Of a DNA stretch of 64,000 nt, positions 63,036 through 64,000 are shown piece after piece. Position 1 is the stretch's first letter; each line of letters opens with the position of its first letter. The position numbers and the translations under genes are program-made. Source of the stretch: Salinimonas profundi (lineage in GTDB: Bacteria; Pseudomonadota; Gammaproteobacteria; Enterobacterales; Alteromonadaceae); contig NZ_JABBXD010000002.1 of assembly GCF_014750655.1 (NCBI RefSeq), positions 295,536 to 359,535 of the forward strand, in the 5' to 3' direction. Under the pieces are notes generated by a model. It did not search any database and had not been told where the DNA came from. It saw only the letters and a program-made list of their open reading frames with translations.

Positions 63036-63316
63036 GCATGCTCCTGCTGTTTTGTTTTAGTCTGTCGATGTTGATGAATAGCTGCGCTGATGGCAGCGAT
63101 AGTTTGCGGTGCCACGCCTTCTGATGATTGTTGTTCTACTTTTTTCTTGCCTGATGCCGAAGCCACGGGTTCCGGGGCGCCGGGGAAACGCCGGCACGTG
63201 ATTTCGATCAGCTTGATTCCGCCAATCAAGAGTGCCAGAAACGCAAATACGAATCCCATGCCTACCAGCATCAGGGTGCCCGCTTCGTTCAACTGTCCTG
63301 CTATTTCAGAGTTCAT
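63032..63316 (-). CDS. oadG: Oxaloacetate decarboxylase, gamma subunit
   Basis: 94-residue protein with one N-terminal helix ([25 protein letters not shown]) and a cytosolic tail rich in Pro/Ala/Lys/Gln ending [12 protein letters not shown]. Small, single-helix gamma subunits hold the alpha and beta parts together; the tail has several histidines that may bind zinc. It is the first gene of oadGAB, and its stop overlaps the oadA start (ATGA). The promoter should lie in the 63317-63768 gap. Confidence 0.9.
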   Translation of the reverse strand: MNSEIAGQLNEAGTLMLVGMGFVFAFLALLIGGIKLIEITCRRFPGAPEPVASASGKKKVEQQSSEGVAPQTIAAISAAIHQHRQTKTKQQEHA

Positions 63317-63768
63317 TGCTTTCCCGATTTGTGAGCGTGAGAATTAAGTATCATGAATATACAAAAATAACAAATGGGCACTTATTCAAAATACATGATT
63401 ATGTCGCCTATATTCGCTATCGTGTTTCTAATTGCAGCAATATGTCAGGGCTTGCAAGGCATTACTCGCTACGGGATAAAGTAATGTCCAACATCTATAG
63501 TGGGTATCACTGATATCAATAGCATGAAAACGGCTACGTTTTAGCCAATGCACTTTCAAGTGCGCAAATTCAGATACTTAACGATGTGAGAATGACTACG
63601 GAATCTCTTGCTGAGCTGTTCACCGCAATGAGATTGGAAAGGCTCCAAGTGTCCCAAATGAAGCTGTATTGCAGGAAGGCTTGAACGGCGAACTGGTAAG
63701 AACGGCAATATTCAGCCAGCCTTCGCAATAACCAGCATCGTGAAAGGAAGTGTAAATTCGACACAAAC
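63317..63768. other. Intergenic region between oadG and the tRNA-Arg terminator
   Basis: 452 bases, no clear gene. It should hold the oadG promoter. On the plus strand a short frame at 63592-63685 (MTTESLAELFTAMRLERLQ...) and a second frame from about 63636 to 63732 (KAPSVPNEAVLQEGLNGEL...) look protein-like in part but are offset. This may be a decayed gene; I could not recognise it. Confidence 0.35.
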
Positions 63769-63795
63769 AAAAAAGCCCACCGATTGGTGGGCTTT
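63769..63795 (-). terminator. Terminator of the tRNA-Arg operon
   Basis: AAAGCCCACC (63772-63781) and GGTGGGCTTT (63786-63795) form a ten-base stem with a four-base loop. The minus strand reads into TTTTGTTTG, so it ends the tRNA transcript six bases after the encoded CCA. Confidence 0.9.
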
Positions 63796-63800
63796 CGATA

Positions 63801-63877
63801 TGGCGCGTGTGGAAGGATTCGAACCTCCGACCGCCTGGTTCGTAGCCAGGTACTCTATCCAGCTGAGCTACACACGC
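63801..63877 (-). tRNA. tRNA-Arg (ACG anticodon), copy 1
   Basis: The 77-base minus-strand cloverleaf starts GCGTGTG and ends CACACGC with discriminator G and an encoded CCA. The anticodon stem CCTGG/CCAGG encloses CTACGAA, giving anticodon ACG (arginine; A34 is normally converted to inosine by TadA). T loop TTCGAAT. Confidence 0.97.
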
Positions 63878-63923
63878 GTAAAACGTAAACTTATGAGACT
63901 TCATAAGACGACAAATTGTTAAG

Positions 63924-64000
63924 TGGCGCGTGTGGAAGGATTCGAACCTCCGACCGCCTGGTTCGTAGCCAGGTACTCTATCCAGCTGAGCTACACACGC
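63924..64000 (-). tRNA. tRNA-Arg (ACG anticodon), copy 2
   Basis: Identical to copy 1 over the whole 77 bases and separated from it by 46 bases. Its 5' base is exactly the last base of the window, so the upstream promoter and any further copies lie outside. Confidence 0.97.

Noticed and set aside
1..64000. CRISPR arrays, insertion sequences, prophage or integrase genes
   Set aside because: No direct repeat arrays, transposase or integrase motifs, or terminal repeats were seen; the tRNA-Arg pair is a plain tandem duplication without an attachment-site remnant that I can identify.
63801..64000. Tandem 77-base repeat as mobile element
   Set aside because: The repeated unit is exactly a tRNA-Arg gene with its own CCA, a normal multicopy tRNA operon.

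Overview
The window reads as the chromosome of a marine gammaproteobacterium of the order Alteromonadales (Alteromonas-like). This rests on inference from gene content: several large TonB-dependent receptors, a TtpC-type TonB2 energising system, a sodium-pumping oxaloacetate decarboxylase, a Psp-Sap neighbourhood, and housekeeping genes in gammaproteobacterial order (aroC-prmB-smrB, prfB-lysS, holD-rimI). I see no insertion sequence, prophage, integron or CRISPR array. Base composition and coding style look even throughout, so the window is core chromosome, not an accessory island.

Layout. 1-20 kb holds housekeeping and translation genes: aroC (cut by the left edge), prmB, smrB, a 40-residue membrane protein behind an FNR-type promoter, a lipoprotein transglycosylase, gshA, an M16 peptidase lipoprotein, an orphan Hpt protein, a pseudouridine synthase, a ketopantoate reductase, lysS, prfB (with programmed +1 frameshift), an FMN reductase, argS, prfC and a large lipoprotein. 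19.8-24.8 kb holds rimI, holD, tRNA-Trp and a thiamine salvage operon (TonB receptor, thiamine-binding protein, PnuT-like permease, ThiK-like kinase) behind a TPP riboswitch. 25.3-27.8 kb has a thioesterase and tmcA. 27.9-32.9 kb is the six-gene TonB2 cluster (DUF3450, TtpC, ExbB, ExbD, TonB, TPR protein). 33.2-41.5 kb has a TPR/2OG-Fe(II) oxygenase and two very large TonB-dependent receptors.

41.8-51.8 kb is an aromatic amino acid block: tryptophan 2,3-dioxygenase, a Glu/Leu/Phe/Val-type dehydrogenase with a divergent Lrp/AsnC regulator, the complete homogentisate route (hppD-hmgA-fahA-maiA), tyrR and phhA. A perfect TyrR box lies in front of tyrR and imperfect ones lie in front of hppD, phhA and kynA. 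The 4.5S SRP RNA gene, with a strong stable-RNA promoter, and a ComFB-like gene sit inside this block. 52-60 kb is the phage-shock module (pspABC, divergent pspF, sigma-54 promoter) running into sapABCDF. 60-63.3 kb is the oadGAB sodium pump, convergent with sapF with overlapping stop codons. Two tandem tRNA-Arg(ACG) genes close the window.

No clearly new multi-gene system was found. The points most worth a second look are a Fur-box-associated structured transcript candidate at 2.87-2.98 kb, the FNR-controlled micro-protein beside it, the thiamine kinase-like protein lacking the usual metal-binding Asn, a bidirectional terminator buried inside panE, the TyrR-box set, and an unassigned large lipoprotein at 17.6-19.6 kb.
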